A stretch of 64,000 nucleotides of DNA from Stigmatella aurantiaca DW4/3-1 (lineage in GTDB: Bacteria > Myxococcota > Myxococcia > Myxococcales > Myxococcaceae), in NCBI RefSeq assembly GCF_000165485.1, contig NC_014623.1, positions 124,001 through 188,000 of the forward strand. The letters are read 5' to 3'. Shown here piece after piece: positions 1-8,071 of this stretch. The notes beneath the pieces were generated by a model, which saw only the letters and a list, made by a program, of their open reading frames with translations, made no database searches and had not been told where the DNA came from. The position numbers and the translations under genes are program-made. Position 1 is the stretch's first letter. Every line of letters begins with the position of its first letter.

Positions 1-670
1 TTTGGCCTGGGAGGTTGAGCAGATGAAAGGTCACCAATGCGGAGTGGCCGCCTCGGAAACCCATGCTTCTCTGAAACTGGAGGCCGCGGGTCTCCGCCGA
101 AGGCCGTTGCTCGATGAAGATAATCGGATAGGTGTTTCCGGTGAGCCATCCGGAGAACGCAAGCCCCATCGGACCGTTCTCCTCGCACCGGGCCTTGAGG
201 TCCTCCAACTCGGTCGTCTTGAGTGTCAGTGCATTCAGGAGCGCCTCGGGGGTGTTCGCTCGCCGATCCACCTCCACCTTGCCATCCACCTCGGTGGGGT
301 GGGCAACGAGTCCCAGGACGGCCTGGGCGGGCAAGGCCCTGTCCTTGAAACGGACCTTCACCACGAGCCGCTCGCTGGCACCCAGTTCCGCGGCGGGCTC
401 CAGGTTGAGGGTGCGCTCGCCCAGGTCCACCCACTTGAAACGCGTCCGATCCACCTCCAGGGAATCCCGTTCCACCGGGGCGTTGAACAACATGAGGACC
501 GTGATGGACCCCGGGGCCACGTGTACCTCGGGAGGGGGTTCTCCTGGCTGGGTGGGCAAGGAGACGCGCCGGTCCTGGCGCTGTCGGGTGAGTGGCTGGG
601 GCTGAGCAAAGGCCGGGCCTGCCACCAGCAGGCAGAGGGCCAGGGTCAGCCAGGGGGTAGGTTGGACCAG
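1..670 (-). CDS. DUF2381 (TIGR02268-type) myxobacterial secreted protein, C-terminus cut by window edge
   Basis: About 223 codons read leftwards and run off the window. The protein starts with a hydrophobic signal peptide ending near AGPAFAQ, followed by a region typical of the Myxococcales-restricted DUF2381 family (PPEVHVAPGSITVLMLFNAP near residues 45-65, EVDRTRFKWVDLGERTLNLE after it). Family members are about 300 residues, so roughly a quarter is missing here. No ATG, GTG or TTG lies upstream of the signal peptide in frame. The best start is a CTG at 668-670, ten bases after a GGAGG Shine-Dalgarno (complement of 681-685). An alternative is an internal GTG inside the signal peptide, which would weaken the export signal. 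The function of the family is unknown; members are often near Ser/Thr kinases and polymorphic lipoprotein genes. Confidence 0.72.
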   Translation of the reverse strand, partial: MVQPTPWLTLALCLLVAGPAFAQPQPLTRQRQDRRVSLPTQPGEPPPEVHVAPGSITVLMLFNAPVERDSLEVDRTRFKWVDLGERTLNLEPAAELGASERLVVKVRFKDRALPAQAVLGLVAHPTEVDGKVEVDRRANTPEALLNALTLKTTELEDLKARCEENGPMGLAFSGWLTGNTYPIIFIEQRPSAETRGLQFQRSMGFRGGHSALVTFHLLNLPGQ

Positions 671-990
671 GGTCGTAGAACCTCCGAGGTTGGCAACCCT
701 AGCAAACTCAGGACAATCCAGGTGGGACGATGCGGAGGCCACGAGAGCAGGCACGGCACGAGCGGGCCGTTCGAGCAGTGCGTCGAAGAGCACGGGCGGG
801 GTGCAGGTCAGCTCTCAGGCGATGCCCCTGATGGCGAGGCGTCTGGTGACGGAAAAGCGGGAGGGACAACTGCGCTTCCTGTGGAGGGGCTCGTGGGGAG
901 AGCCGGAGGACCGCTCGGATGTAGCATGACGCAGTCTCGTCCAGTACCATCGGGGAATCGGACGCCGCTCATGCCACACAGGAGTCCTCC
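671..990. other. Intergenic region between the divergent DUF2381 gene and the lipoprotein gene
   Basis: This 320-base gap holds the GGAGG site for the leftward gene and an AGGAG site at its right end for the next gene. A 79-codon rightward frame (690-929) is open but has no recognisable domain and no good ribosome site, so it is not called. No convincing promoter boxes were seen. Confidence 0.4.
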
Positions 991-1479
991 ATGCGCAGAG
1001 AGAGGCTTGCTCTTTTCTTTGTGGTATGGGCTGTTGGATGTGCTCAAGGGCTCAATCCCGTTACAGGGAGGATCACGCCATCACATTTCAGGTTCCAGAC
1101 AGTGGTTGAGATATCCCGGAATTCGCATCAGCCCGATGGGTGGCGTGCTGTCTGTATTCATGCCCGGATCACCGAGGGAAATACAGGGGCAACGGACCTC
1201 TGCCGGTTCGAGGTGGGACTTCCGCTCCGCAATGAAGAACAAGGAAACATCCCGTTGGACTGGGCCCAGCGGACAGCCGCGCGCACGGCCAACCGGGCGG
1301 CGCACAGGGTTTTGGCTGAAGTCCGTCCGGGGGAAATGATAGCGGTGGTATGCCTGCAATTCAAAGATCTCTACGGGCGCATGTTGAAGAAGGAGATCGA
1401 TGGCGCCAGGGTGTCGCAGTGCGATGCCTCGAGTGGAGCACCCGTCTATTTCGATATTCCGGGTGAGTTGACGCCATGA
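991..1479 (+). CDS. Putative small lipoprotein or secreted protein, unknown family
   Basis: The 162-residue product begins with a charged n-region, a short hydrophobic stretch and a Cys at residue 17 in the context WAVGC, a weak lipobox. An AGGAG site sits six bases before the ATG. The body has scattered Cys (for example CIHARI, DLCRFEV, VVCLQF, SQCDA) that could form disulphides. No family was recognised. Its TGA overlaps the ATG of the next gene by four bases (ATGA), which indicates translational coupling. Two-gene cassettes of a small exported protein followed by a cytosolic protein near DUF2381 genes in myxobacteria recall toxin/immunity or lipoprotein-exchange loci, but nothing in the sequence proves this. 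Confidence 0.65.
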   Translation: MRRERLALFFVVWAVGCAQGLNPVTGRITPSHFRFQTVVEISRNSHQPDGWRAVCIHARITEGNTGATDLCRFEVGLPLRNEEQGNIPLDWAQRTAARTANRAAHRVLAEVRPGEMIAVVCLQFKDLYGRMLKKEIDGARVSQCDASSGAPVYFDIPGELTP

Positions 1480-2084
1480 GTGGATTCACACGGGAGTCCC
1501 TCATTGACATTGCTCGGCACTACTATCCAGCGGGGTTTCCCATTGAGGAAGATGATTACCGGCAGCCGCTTCTCGCGCACCAGCGGACACCGGAGCATGA
1601 GCGATGGCGAAGTGCCTGGGGAAAAGCCTTGAAGTGGGAGCGCTGGGACAGCCTGCTCGCCGCCGGACAATCTGCCTTTTCTTGGGGAGACATCCGGGAT
1701 GCCACCCAAGCATGGCATTCGGCATGCCGTCGTTGCTGCGTCTGCATCAAAGAGCTGCTTCCAGAGGGGGTCGAAGTCATCACCCGGGTCTCTGCCGCCA
1801 TCAGCGTCTTGGCTCCGCTCTACCTGACCTACACAACCACACGGACACGCAAGCTGGGTGCTCGGGCGGGCGCTCCCTTGGTGACCTTCATCCCTTCCGG
1901 AAAAGAGATAGCTCACGTCCGAGAGCTATCGAGCCTCATTGAGCGCGAGCTGGAATACAGCCCCTTTCCATTGGAATTCGCGGAAGTTGTTATTCCTGGG
2001 CTCCGAGTGGGTTACCTCAATCGAATGGAACCACCTACGCTCTTGGAAGCTCTGTTCTCGGATGATTTGGCGAACTTGCCGTAG
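1476..2084 (+). CDS. Hypothetical protein coupled to the upstream lipoprotein gene
   Basis: A 202-residue protein whose ATG overlaps the preceding stop by four bases. There is no signal peptide. A moderately hydrophobic stretch around residues 100-120 (VSAAISVLAPLYLTYTTT) may be a buried helix or a weak membrane segment. The N-terminal part is rich in aromatic and charged residues (IARHYYPAGFPIEEDD). No family was recognised. Tight coupling to an exported partner would suit an immunity or chaperone role; this is inference only. Confidence 0.65.
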   Translation: MSGFTRESLIDIARHYYPAGFPIEEDDYRQPLLAHQRTPEHERWRSAWGKALKWERWDSLLAAGQSAFSWGDIRDATQAWHSACRRCCVCIKELLPEGVEVITRVSAAISVLAPLYLTYTTTRTRKLGARAGAPLVTFIPSGKEIAHVRELSSLIERELEYSPFPLEFAEVVIPGLRVGYLNRMEPPTLLEALFSDDLANLP

Positions 2085-2136
2085 TTGCTCTTGCTAACCC
2101 CTCAGACAGAGGGGTGCGTAGGCCGAATGTCTTGCG

Positions 2137-2280
2137 TTACCTCAGCGGGCGGAAGCCGTCCCGCAGTTCGCGCACGAAGAGTCCGGGCTGCTCGAAGGCC
2201 GCGAAGTGGCCTCCCTTGAGTCTGTTCCGGAGGTGGGTGAGCGCGCTTTCCTCGATGGCCACGCGAAAGGGGGTGATGGG
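2137..2280 (-). pseudogene. Epoxide hydrolase remnant (ends joined by internal deletion)
   Basis: Reading leftwards, the frame encodes PFRVAIEESALTHLRNRL, which matches the start of an epoxide-hydrolase N-terminal (EHN) domain. It passes directly into GGHFAAFEQPGLFVRELRD and then GFRPLR-stop, the typical last 25 residues of the alpha/beta hydrolase domain. The roughly 300 residues that should lie between, including the nucleophile elbow, are missing. There is no start codon; an in-frame TGA lies just upstream near 2302. The assignment comes from recognising the two family ends, not from a search. Confidence 0.6.
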
Positions 2281-2299
2281 AGAGGACAGAAAATCTTTC

Positions 2300-2520
2300 A
2301 GTCAGGGAGGCGCCATGGGGTGGCCGTTTGGCTTCGCCCAGGGTCTGGGCATCGAAGGAGGCGATCCGCCGCGCGAAGTCATCGCCGCCCAGGACAATCT
2401 CCAAGGCGCGCGCCCGGCCGACCAGCCAGGGCAACCGCTCCAGGGCACCACCGCCCGGCGAGACAGATCATCGCGCGCCAGATAGAAGCCGGGATTGGCG
2501 CTGTCGAACACGACCACCTC
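2300..2520 (-). pseudogene. Enoyl-CoA hydratase/isomerase (crotonase) remnant with frameshift and deletions
   Basis: The leftward strand first encodes VVVFDSANPGFYLARDDL, a classic crotonase segment, in one frame. It then switches frame to PGGGALERLPWLVGRARALE and continues to a GGDDF sequence that jumps to ARRIASFDAQTLGEAKR. In intact homologues each of these blocks is separated by tens of residues, so at least two deletions and a frame change have occurred. N- and C-terminal parts are absent. It lies between the TetR remnant and the epoxide hydrolase remnant. Confidence 0.55.
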
Positions 2521-2679
2521 ATGGCGAAGGACTCCTCCGAAGCGGTGAGGGCCAAGGCCATCTCCACCCTGAGCACGTTGGTGGGGGCGGTGGCGATGGC
2601 CCGGGCCGTCAACGACGAGAAGCTGTCGCTGGAGATCCTCAAGACGGCGGCCGAGGCGTTGAAGGCGCGCCTCGGTTGA
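2521..2679 (+). pseudogene. TetR-family regulator C-terminal remnant
   Basis: The open frame gives a short piece ending AISTLSTLVGAVAMARAV, then an LSLEILKTAAEALKARLG tail and TGA. This is the standard end of a TetR/AcrR C-terminal ligand-binding domain. The helix-turn-helix and most of the ligand domain are gone. The ATG at 2521 is an internal Met, not a real start. It points opposite to the neighbouring hydratase remnant, as a divergent regulator would. Confidence 0.55.
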
Positions 2680-2688
2680 GCCGCGGCG

Positions 2689-4980
2689 TCACTCCATCAT
2701 GAACGACGTGTGCTGGGTGGCCTCCGAGCTGTCGCCCACCCAGACGTCATAGCGCGTGTGGGATTCCACCCCGCGCACGGAGCGGGTGTCGAAGAACGAC
2801 AGCTCCTGGAAGCCGAGGGTGAACTCCAGTTCCCGTGACTCTCCCGGAGCCAGTGCGATGCGCTGGAAGCCCGCGAGCTGGCGCACGGGTTGTGCGGTGC
2901 TCGCGCCCAGGATGCGCAGGTAGAGCTGGGCCACCACCGTGCCGTGGACCTTGCCCGTGTTGCGCACCCGGGTCTTCACGCGCAGCACGTCCTTGGCCTG
3001 CTTCTGGACCTCGCGCGCCGTGAGGGCCGAGGCGCTCAACGTGGGCGGAGCGAAGTCGAACGTGGTGTAGGAGAGGCCGTGGCCGAAGGGGTAGAGCGGC
3101 GTGTTGCGCTCGTCCAGGTAGCGCGAGACATACTTCTCCGCCGGGCACGAGGGCGGGCGCGTCAGGTCGGTCTTTCCCGCCGGGCGGCCAGTGTTCAGGT
3201 GGTTGTAGTAGAGCGGCACCTGCCCAGTGCTCCGGGGAAAGGTGACCGGGAGCCGGCCGCTGAAGTTCACCTCGCCCCACAGGAGGTTCACCAGCGCGGG
3301 GCCCGCCTCGATGCCGGGCTGCCACGCTTGCACGATGGCCGACGCATGGGCCTGCACGTCCGTGAGGGCCAGCGGACGGCCACTGAAGACGATCAGGATC
3401 AGGGGTTTGCCGGTGGCGGCCAGTGCCTCGAGCAGCTGGCGCTGATTGCCCGGCAGCTCGATGGAGGTCCGAGAGCCCGCCTCGCCGCTCAGGGTTTCGT
3501 CCTCGCCCATCGCGGCGATCACCACGTCCGCCGCCGTCGCCGCCGCCACCGCGTCCTGGAAGCCCGAGGTTTCTTCCGAGAGGACGCCGGTCCCCTGGGC
3601 GCAGCGCAGGGTGCCCGTGTCCTTCAGGCGGCGCTCCAGGGCGGCGCGCAGGGTCACCACGTCCTGGGGGGCTCCCTTGGCGCTCCAGATGCCCAGCATG
3701 CCGGCCGCCGCGTCCGCCAGGGGACCGACCAGGGCCATCTTCCGGCCCGAGGGGGGCAGGGGCAGCACGCCGCCCTCGTTCTTCAGCAAGACGAAAGACG
3801 CCTCCGCCATGCGCCGGGCAAGCTCGCGCTTCTGCGGAGTGGCCACATAGGCCGCCGCCTTCTCGTCCACGAACGGGTGCTCGAACAGGCCGAGCGCGAA
3901 CTTGACGCGCAGCACCCGGCGCACGGCCTCATCCACCACGGCCTGGCTGAGCCTTCCCTCGCGCACCATCCTTGGAACCTCGGGGCCGTAGAGGTGCGAT
4001 TCCATGTCCATCTCGACGCCCGCGGTCAGTGCCTTGAGCGCGGCGGCGGGGCCATCCAGGGCGATGCCGTGGTTCACCAGCTCCGCCACCGCCGTCCAAT
4101 CGCTGACCACGAAGCCATTGAACCCCCACTCCTCCCTCAAGATGCGGGTCATGAGGTAGCCATTGGCCGTGGCGGGCACCCCATTGTGCGAATGGAAGGC
4201 GCTCATCAGGGTGGCGGCTCCTTCCTCGACGGCGGCCTGGAAGGGAGGCAGGTAGATCTGCCGCAGGCTCACGTCGGACATGTCGACGGTATTGTAGTCC
4301 CGCCCACCTTCCGCCGCGCCATAGCCGGCGAAGTGCTTCACGCTGGCCGCCACCGAGGTGGGCTCGGAGAGCGACGGGCCCTGATACCCTCGGACATACG
4401 CGCGGGCCATGGCGGATCCCAGATGGGGATCTTCTCCCGAGCTCTCGGCGACGCGGCCCCAGCGGGCGTCGCGGGCAATGTCAACCATGGGGGAGAAGGC
4501 CCAGCGGATCCCCTCGGCGGCGGCCTCCGACGCGGCCAGACGCATGGATTGCTCGACCAGGGCCGTGTCGAAGCTCGCGGCCATGCCCAGGGGGATGGGG
4601 AAGGTGGTGCGATAGCCGTGGATGACATCGAAGCCAAACAGCAGGGGAACCTTGAGGCGGCTCTGCTCGACCGCGATGCGCTGGTAACGGTTGGTCTCCT
4701 GGGCGCCCACCACGTTGAGCAGCGAGCCCGCGGCACCGGTGCGGACCAGCGTTTCGTAGTCGTTGCGGCCGGTGCCGGGCCCCGTGGGAGTCCCCACGGA
4801 GTACTGGGCAAGTTGTCCCGCCTTCTCCTCGAGCGTCATCTGTGCGAGCAGCGTCTCGACCCGGCGGTGGAGGGTGGTACCGGCGAGCTGTGGATTGGAC
4901 GGAGCCGGGCGTATGGTGCCGTTGCCCCCGCTCGTGAGATGGATGCCGCCCTGCCCCTGATTCCCGTTCCGCAACTCCAT
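2689..4980 (-). CDS. bglX: Beta-glucosidase, glycoside hydrolase family 3
   Basis: A 763-residue GH3 enzyme expected to release glucose from beta-glucosides such as cellobiose. The N-terminal barrel contains the KHFAGYGAAEGGRDYN substrate loop and the nucleophile Asp in VVSDW (about residue 294). The acid/base Glu is probably in the GEDETLSGEAGSRTSIELPG loop of the second domain, and a fibronectin-III-like domain closes the protein. I chose the ATG at 4980 because GAGGA lies seven bases upstream; a GTG at 5010 would add ten residues. Unlike many BglX proteins there is no visible signal peptide, so a cytoplasmic location is likelier. It is a single gene, separated from the importer genes by about 350 bases. 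Confidence 0.93.
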   Translation of the reverse strand: MELRNGNQGQGGIHLTSGGNGTIRPAPSNPQLAGTTLHRRVETLLAQMTLEEKAGQLAQYSVGTPTGPGTGRNDYETLVRTGAAGSLLNVVGAQETNRYQRIAVEQSRLKVPLLFGFDVIHGYRTTFPIPLGMAASFDTALVEQSMRLAASEAAAEGIRWAFSPMVDIARDARWGRVAESSGEDPHLGSAMARAYVRGYQGPSLSEPTSVAASVKHFAGYGAAEGGRDYNTVDMSDVSLRQIYLPPFQAAVEEGAATLMSAFHSHNGVPATANGYLMTRILREEWGFNGFVVSDWTAVAELVNHGIALDGPAAALKALTAGVEMDMESHLYGPEVPRMVREGRLSQAVVDEAVRRVLRVKFALGLFEHPFVDEKAAAYVATPQKRELARRMAEASFVLLKNEGGVLPLPPSGRKMALVGPLADAAAGMLGIWSAKGAPQDVVTLRAALERRLKDTGTLRCAQGTGVLSEETSGFQDAVAAATAADVVIAAMGEDETLSGEAGSRTSIELPGNQRQLLEALAATGKPLILIVFSGRPLALTDVQAHASAIVQAWQPGIEAGPALVNLLWGEVNFSGRLPVTFPRSTGQVPLYYNHLNTGRPAGKTDLTRPPSCPAEKYVSRYLDERNTPLYPFGHGLSYTTFDFAPPTLSASALTAREVQKQAKDVLRVKTRVRNTGKVHGTVVAQLYLRILGASTAQPVRQLAGFQRIALAPGESRELEFTLGFQELSFFDTRSVRGVESHTRYDVWVGDSSEATQHTSFMME

Positions 4981-5010
4981 GCGTTCGTCCTCGTGCTGCC
5001 GTTGTGTCAC

Positions 5011-5334
5011 GGCAGAGTAACCAACAGGGGCAGAGGAGGGCGTTTTTTTGTCGAAGGCCCTTCACGTGGACTCGCAGGTGCGAGTCGCCTGCCATTCACT
5101 GCTGACAAGTGGACCTGTCCTATATAGGTCAGAACGTATTTGCGGAAGAAAGAGGGGGTCGCGGCCTTCCGCTACCGTCGGTGCCCCCATTTGACGCAAT
5201 GGCCAAGTCCCGGCTACTTCAGTTTCACGTCAAAGGGAAAACGGTTATGCCCAAGAGGCTCTTCGCCTCTGCTTCAGCGATTACGCCAACTCCTGGCTTC
5301 AATAATGGATGCCAAGCGTGGTCGCTCGAAGGGA
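5011..5334. other. Intergenic region upstream of the beta-glucosidase gene
   Basis: A 324-base region between the beta-glucosidase start and the end of the importer operon. It has more A/T patches than its surroundings. A short palindrome-like stretch around 5110-5130 (GACCT, then TATATA, then AGGTC) could be an operator or part of a promoter. No supported reading frame was found. Confidence 0.3.
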
Positions 5335-6390
5335 TCAGAAGATCCACAGACGCTCCTTGGGAAAAGAGAGTGTGTATGCACCAGGGGACAAGGCATTGCG
5401 AGTCGTGGCTCGCAGCGTGTGGCCCGCGAGTTGGAAAAGATGTTCCCAGCGGCCACCTACATAGATTGAGCTGTCGAGGTGCGCGGGCAGCCGGTTCTCA
5501 CCGGGACTGGATGCCAGCTCAAGCTCCTCCACGCGGATGACACCTGTGGCGGATTCTTCGCTCTTGGTCCCGCCTCGCTGTTGTCCCCACAGCGACAACC
5601 CGCCCACCTCCAGCCGGGCCTCGCCGCCACGGCGCTCCACCACCCGTCCCACGAAGGTGTTGTTCACCCCCATGAAGTTCGCGGCGAAGAGGCTCTGGGG
5701 CTCCGTGTAGAGCTGCTCCGGTGTGCCGTCCTGCACCATGCGTCCACCTTCCAGGAGCATGATGCGGTCGGCGATGGCCATCGCCTCCACCTGATCATGG
5801 GTGACGAAGAGGGCGGTGAGCCCCAGCCGCTTGATGAGGCCGCGAATCCAAACCCGCGCCTCCTCGCGCAGCTTCGCGTCCAGGTTGGACAGGGGCTCAT
5901 CCAGGAGAACGAGCGGCGGGCTGTAGACGAGCGCCCGCGCCAGGGCCACGCGTTGCTGCTGACCTCCCGACAGCTGGCTGGGCAGGCGCTCGCCATAACC
6001 TTCCAACCCCACACCCACCATCACCTCGCGCACCGCCCGGTCCACGGCCTCGCGCGGCTGTTTGCGCAGCCTCAAACCGTAGGCGATGTTGTCGAACACC
6101 GTCTTGTGGGGCCACAGCGCGTAGGACTGGAAGACGAGCCCCAGGTCGCGCTGCTCCGGCGGCAGGTTCACCTTCGCCGCCGCATCGAAGATCGTCCGGT
6201 CGCCGATGTGGATGCGGCCCCGTTCGGGCGTCTCCAGCCCAGCAATGGAACGCAGCAATGTCGATTTGCCGCTGCCGGAGCGGCCCAGCAGCGCCACCAC
6301 GCCGCCGTCCCGGAAGTCCGCGCTGATGCCCTTCAGGATGTCATTGGCGCCCAGCCGGACGTGGAGATCCTCGACGCGCAAGCTAGCCAT
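5335..6390 (-). CDS. fbpC: Iron(III)-type ABC importer ATP-binding protein
   Basis: A 351-residue ATPase that powers import through the permease encoded just upstream. It shows Walker A (GRSGSGKST, about residue 36), the Q-loop (VFQSYALWP), the LSGGQQQR signature, Walker B with catalytic Glu (LVLLDEP), the D-loop (SNLDAKL) and the switch His (VTHDQ). A TOBE-like C-terminal region from about residue 240 is typical of the FbpC/PotA branch. Its start overlaps the permease gene by eight bases. Fe(III) is the most likely substrate given the binding protein, but related importers carry thiamine, polyamines or phosphonates. Confidence 0.9.
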   Translation of the reverse strand: MASLRVEDLHVRLGANDILKGISADFRDGGVVALLGRSGSGKSTLLRSIAGLETPERGRIHIGDRTIFDAAAKVNLPPEQRDLGLVFQSYALWPHKTVFDNIAYGLRLRKQPREAVDRAVREVMVGVGLEGYGERLPSQLSGGQQQRVALARALVYSPPLVLLDEPLSNLDAKLREEARVWIRGLIKRLGLTALFVTHDQVEAMAIADRIMLLEGGRMVQDGTPEQLYTEPQSLFAANFMGVNNTFVGRVVERRGGEARLEVGGLSLWGQQRGGTKSEESATGVIRVEELELASSPGENRLPAHLDSSIYVGGRWEHLFQLAGHTLRATTRNALSPGAYTLSFPKERLWIF

Positions 6391-8053
6391 GGTGTGCCTT
6401 CCTTCCGAACAGAGCGAGCAGCAAGAGCCCTCCGCCGATGATCGCGATGTTGATGACCGACAGGGCGACGACGGTGTCTACCGCGCCTGCCGCCCAGAGT
6501 GACACGAGCAGCGAGCCGATGACTTCCGTGCCAGGCCCCAGCAGGTAGACGCCCGTGGAGTACTCGCGCGCGAAGGTGACGAACACGAGCATCCAACTGC
6601 CCAGGAGCCCCGCGCGAATCAGCGGCAGCGTGACATCCCAGCTGACGCGGCTCGCGGAGGCGCCCACCACCCGGCCAGCCTCCTCCAGCTCCGGTCCGAT
6701 TTGCAGCAAGCTGCTGGACACCAGGCGCATGCCGTAGGCCATCCACACCAGCGTGTAGGCCACCCACAGGGCCAGCAGCGTCTGCCGGAACGGCCGCAGC
6801 GGGGGAAAGAAGAGGAAGACCCAGAAGATGGCCAGACCGGCGACGATGCCCGGCATGGCGCGCGGCAGCAGCACGAGGGAGTCGACGACCCGCGCCCAGG
6901 CCGAGCGCCAGCGGTGCACCGCGAGGTTGATGAGCGTGTAGACGGCCACCGATGCGGCCCCACCCACCGCGGCCAGCAGCAAGGTGTGGGTGATGCCTCG
7001 CATCAGGTTGGGGTAGCGGGCCAGGTCGCGGAAGTGGTCCACCGTCAGCGCGCCCGCCAGGTCCACGCCCTCGCCCCAACTCGACACGAAGGCGCGCAGC
7101 ACCAGCGCGCACACGGGTGCCACCACCACCGTGAACAGCCAAAGTGCGATGAGCGCCGTCGCAGGCCAGCGCCACACGCCCAGGGCAATGGGCCGTGAAC
7201 TTTGAGCCTTGCCCTGAATGGACACATAGCGGTTGGCGCCCTGGAGCAGCCGGTTCTGCAACGCCACCAGCGGCACCGCGATGGCGACGATGACCATCAC
7301 GACCACCGCCATCAGTTGATAGGAGGGGATGCCCAGCACGTTGGTCAGCTTATAGAGGTAGGTGGCCAGCACCAGCTCCCCCTGAGGGTCGGCCAGCACC
7401 AGGGGCAGGCCGAACAGCTCGAAGCCCAGGAAGAAGACCAGCACGCCCGCGTACAGCAGTGCGGGACGGATCATCGGCAGGCTGACGGTGGCTGCTACCC
7501 GGAGCGGTCCGGCGCCCATGGAGCGCGCTGCCTCCTCCACGTCCGAGCCCAGGCTGCGCAGCGCCGTGGCGGCGTAGAGGAACACGTGGGGCGCGTGCGT
7601 GAGGCCCGCGATGAGGATGAGCGACGTCCGGGAGTAAAGGTCCCACGGCAGCGTGCCCGCCCAGCCCTTCACCCACAGGCTGACGACGCCCACCGGCCCA
7701 AAGGCCACCACGAAGCCGAATGCCAGCACGATGGATGAGATGAACATCGGCGTGAGGATGAGCGGCTCCATCCATCGCCTGCCCGGCAGGTCCGTCCGCA
7801 CCAGCAGGAAGGCCAGCAGCGCCCCCACGGGGACGGCGATGAGCGTCATGCCCGCGGCGACCAGCACCGAGTTGCCCAACGCGCGGTAGAAGTCCGGATC
7901 CTCGAAGACGAACTGGTAGGCCCCCAGGGTGGGGTGCACGTTGCGGGCGAAGAAGGGGCCGTCCAGGAAGCTCTGCCAGACGACGAGCACCAGGGGGGCG
8001 AGGATCGCCAGGGCGGAGGCCAGGACGATGCCGATTCGCATCGGGCGGTTCAT
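6383..8053 (-). CDS. fbpB: Iron(III)-type ABC importer permease, two fused membrane domains
   Basis: A 556-residue integral membrane protein with two copies of the binding-protein-dependent transport domain, as in FbpB. Each half has an EAA-type coupling loop: EEAARSMGAGPLRVAATVSL in the first half and EEAGRVVGASASRVSWDVTL in the second. About twelve hydrophobic helices are visible, and translation begins with a positively charged start (MNRPMRIG). It lies between the binding-protein gene (18-base gap) and the ATPase gene (8-base overlap), so the three form one operon. Confidence 0.9.
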   Translation of the reverse strand: MNRPMRIGIVLASALAILAPLVLVVWQSFLDGPFFARNVHPTLGAYQFVFEDPDFYRALGNSVLVAAGMTLIAVPVGALLAFLLVRTDLPGRRWMEPLILTPMFISSIVLAFGFVVAFGPVGVVSLWVKGWAGTLPWDLYSRTSLILIAGLTHAPHVFLYAATALRSLGSDVEEAARSMGAGPLRVAATVSLPMIRPALLYAGVLVFFLGFELFGLPLVLADPQGELVLATYLYKLTNVLGIPSYQLMAVVVMVIVAIAVPLVALQNRLLQGANRYVSIQGKAQSSRPIALGVWRWPATALIALWLFTVVVAPVCALVLRAFVSSWGEGVDLAGALTVDHFRDLARYPNLMRGITHTLLLAAVGGAASVAVYTLINLAVHRWRSAWARVVDSLVLLPRAMPGIVAGLAIFWVFLFFPPLRPFRQTLLALWVAYTLVWMAYGMRLVSSSLLQIGPELEEAGRVVGASASRVSWDVTLPLIRAGLLGSWMLVFVTFAREYSTGVYLLGPGTEVIGSLLVSLWAAGAVDTVVALSVINIAIIGGGLLLLALFGRKAHHG

Positions 8054-8071
8054 GCGTGGATTCCCCGTCGA

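Noticed and set aside
2890-5127. A 745-codon plus-strand frame opposite the beta-glucosidase
   Set aside because: It is antisense to a full GH3 gene and has shadow-type composition.
5109-5540. 143-codon plus-strand frame after a TATATA box
   Set aside because: It runs antisense into the importer ATPase gene and has no protein-like pattern; the TATATA is palindromic and gives no direction.
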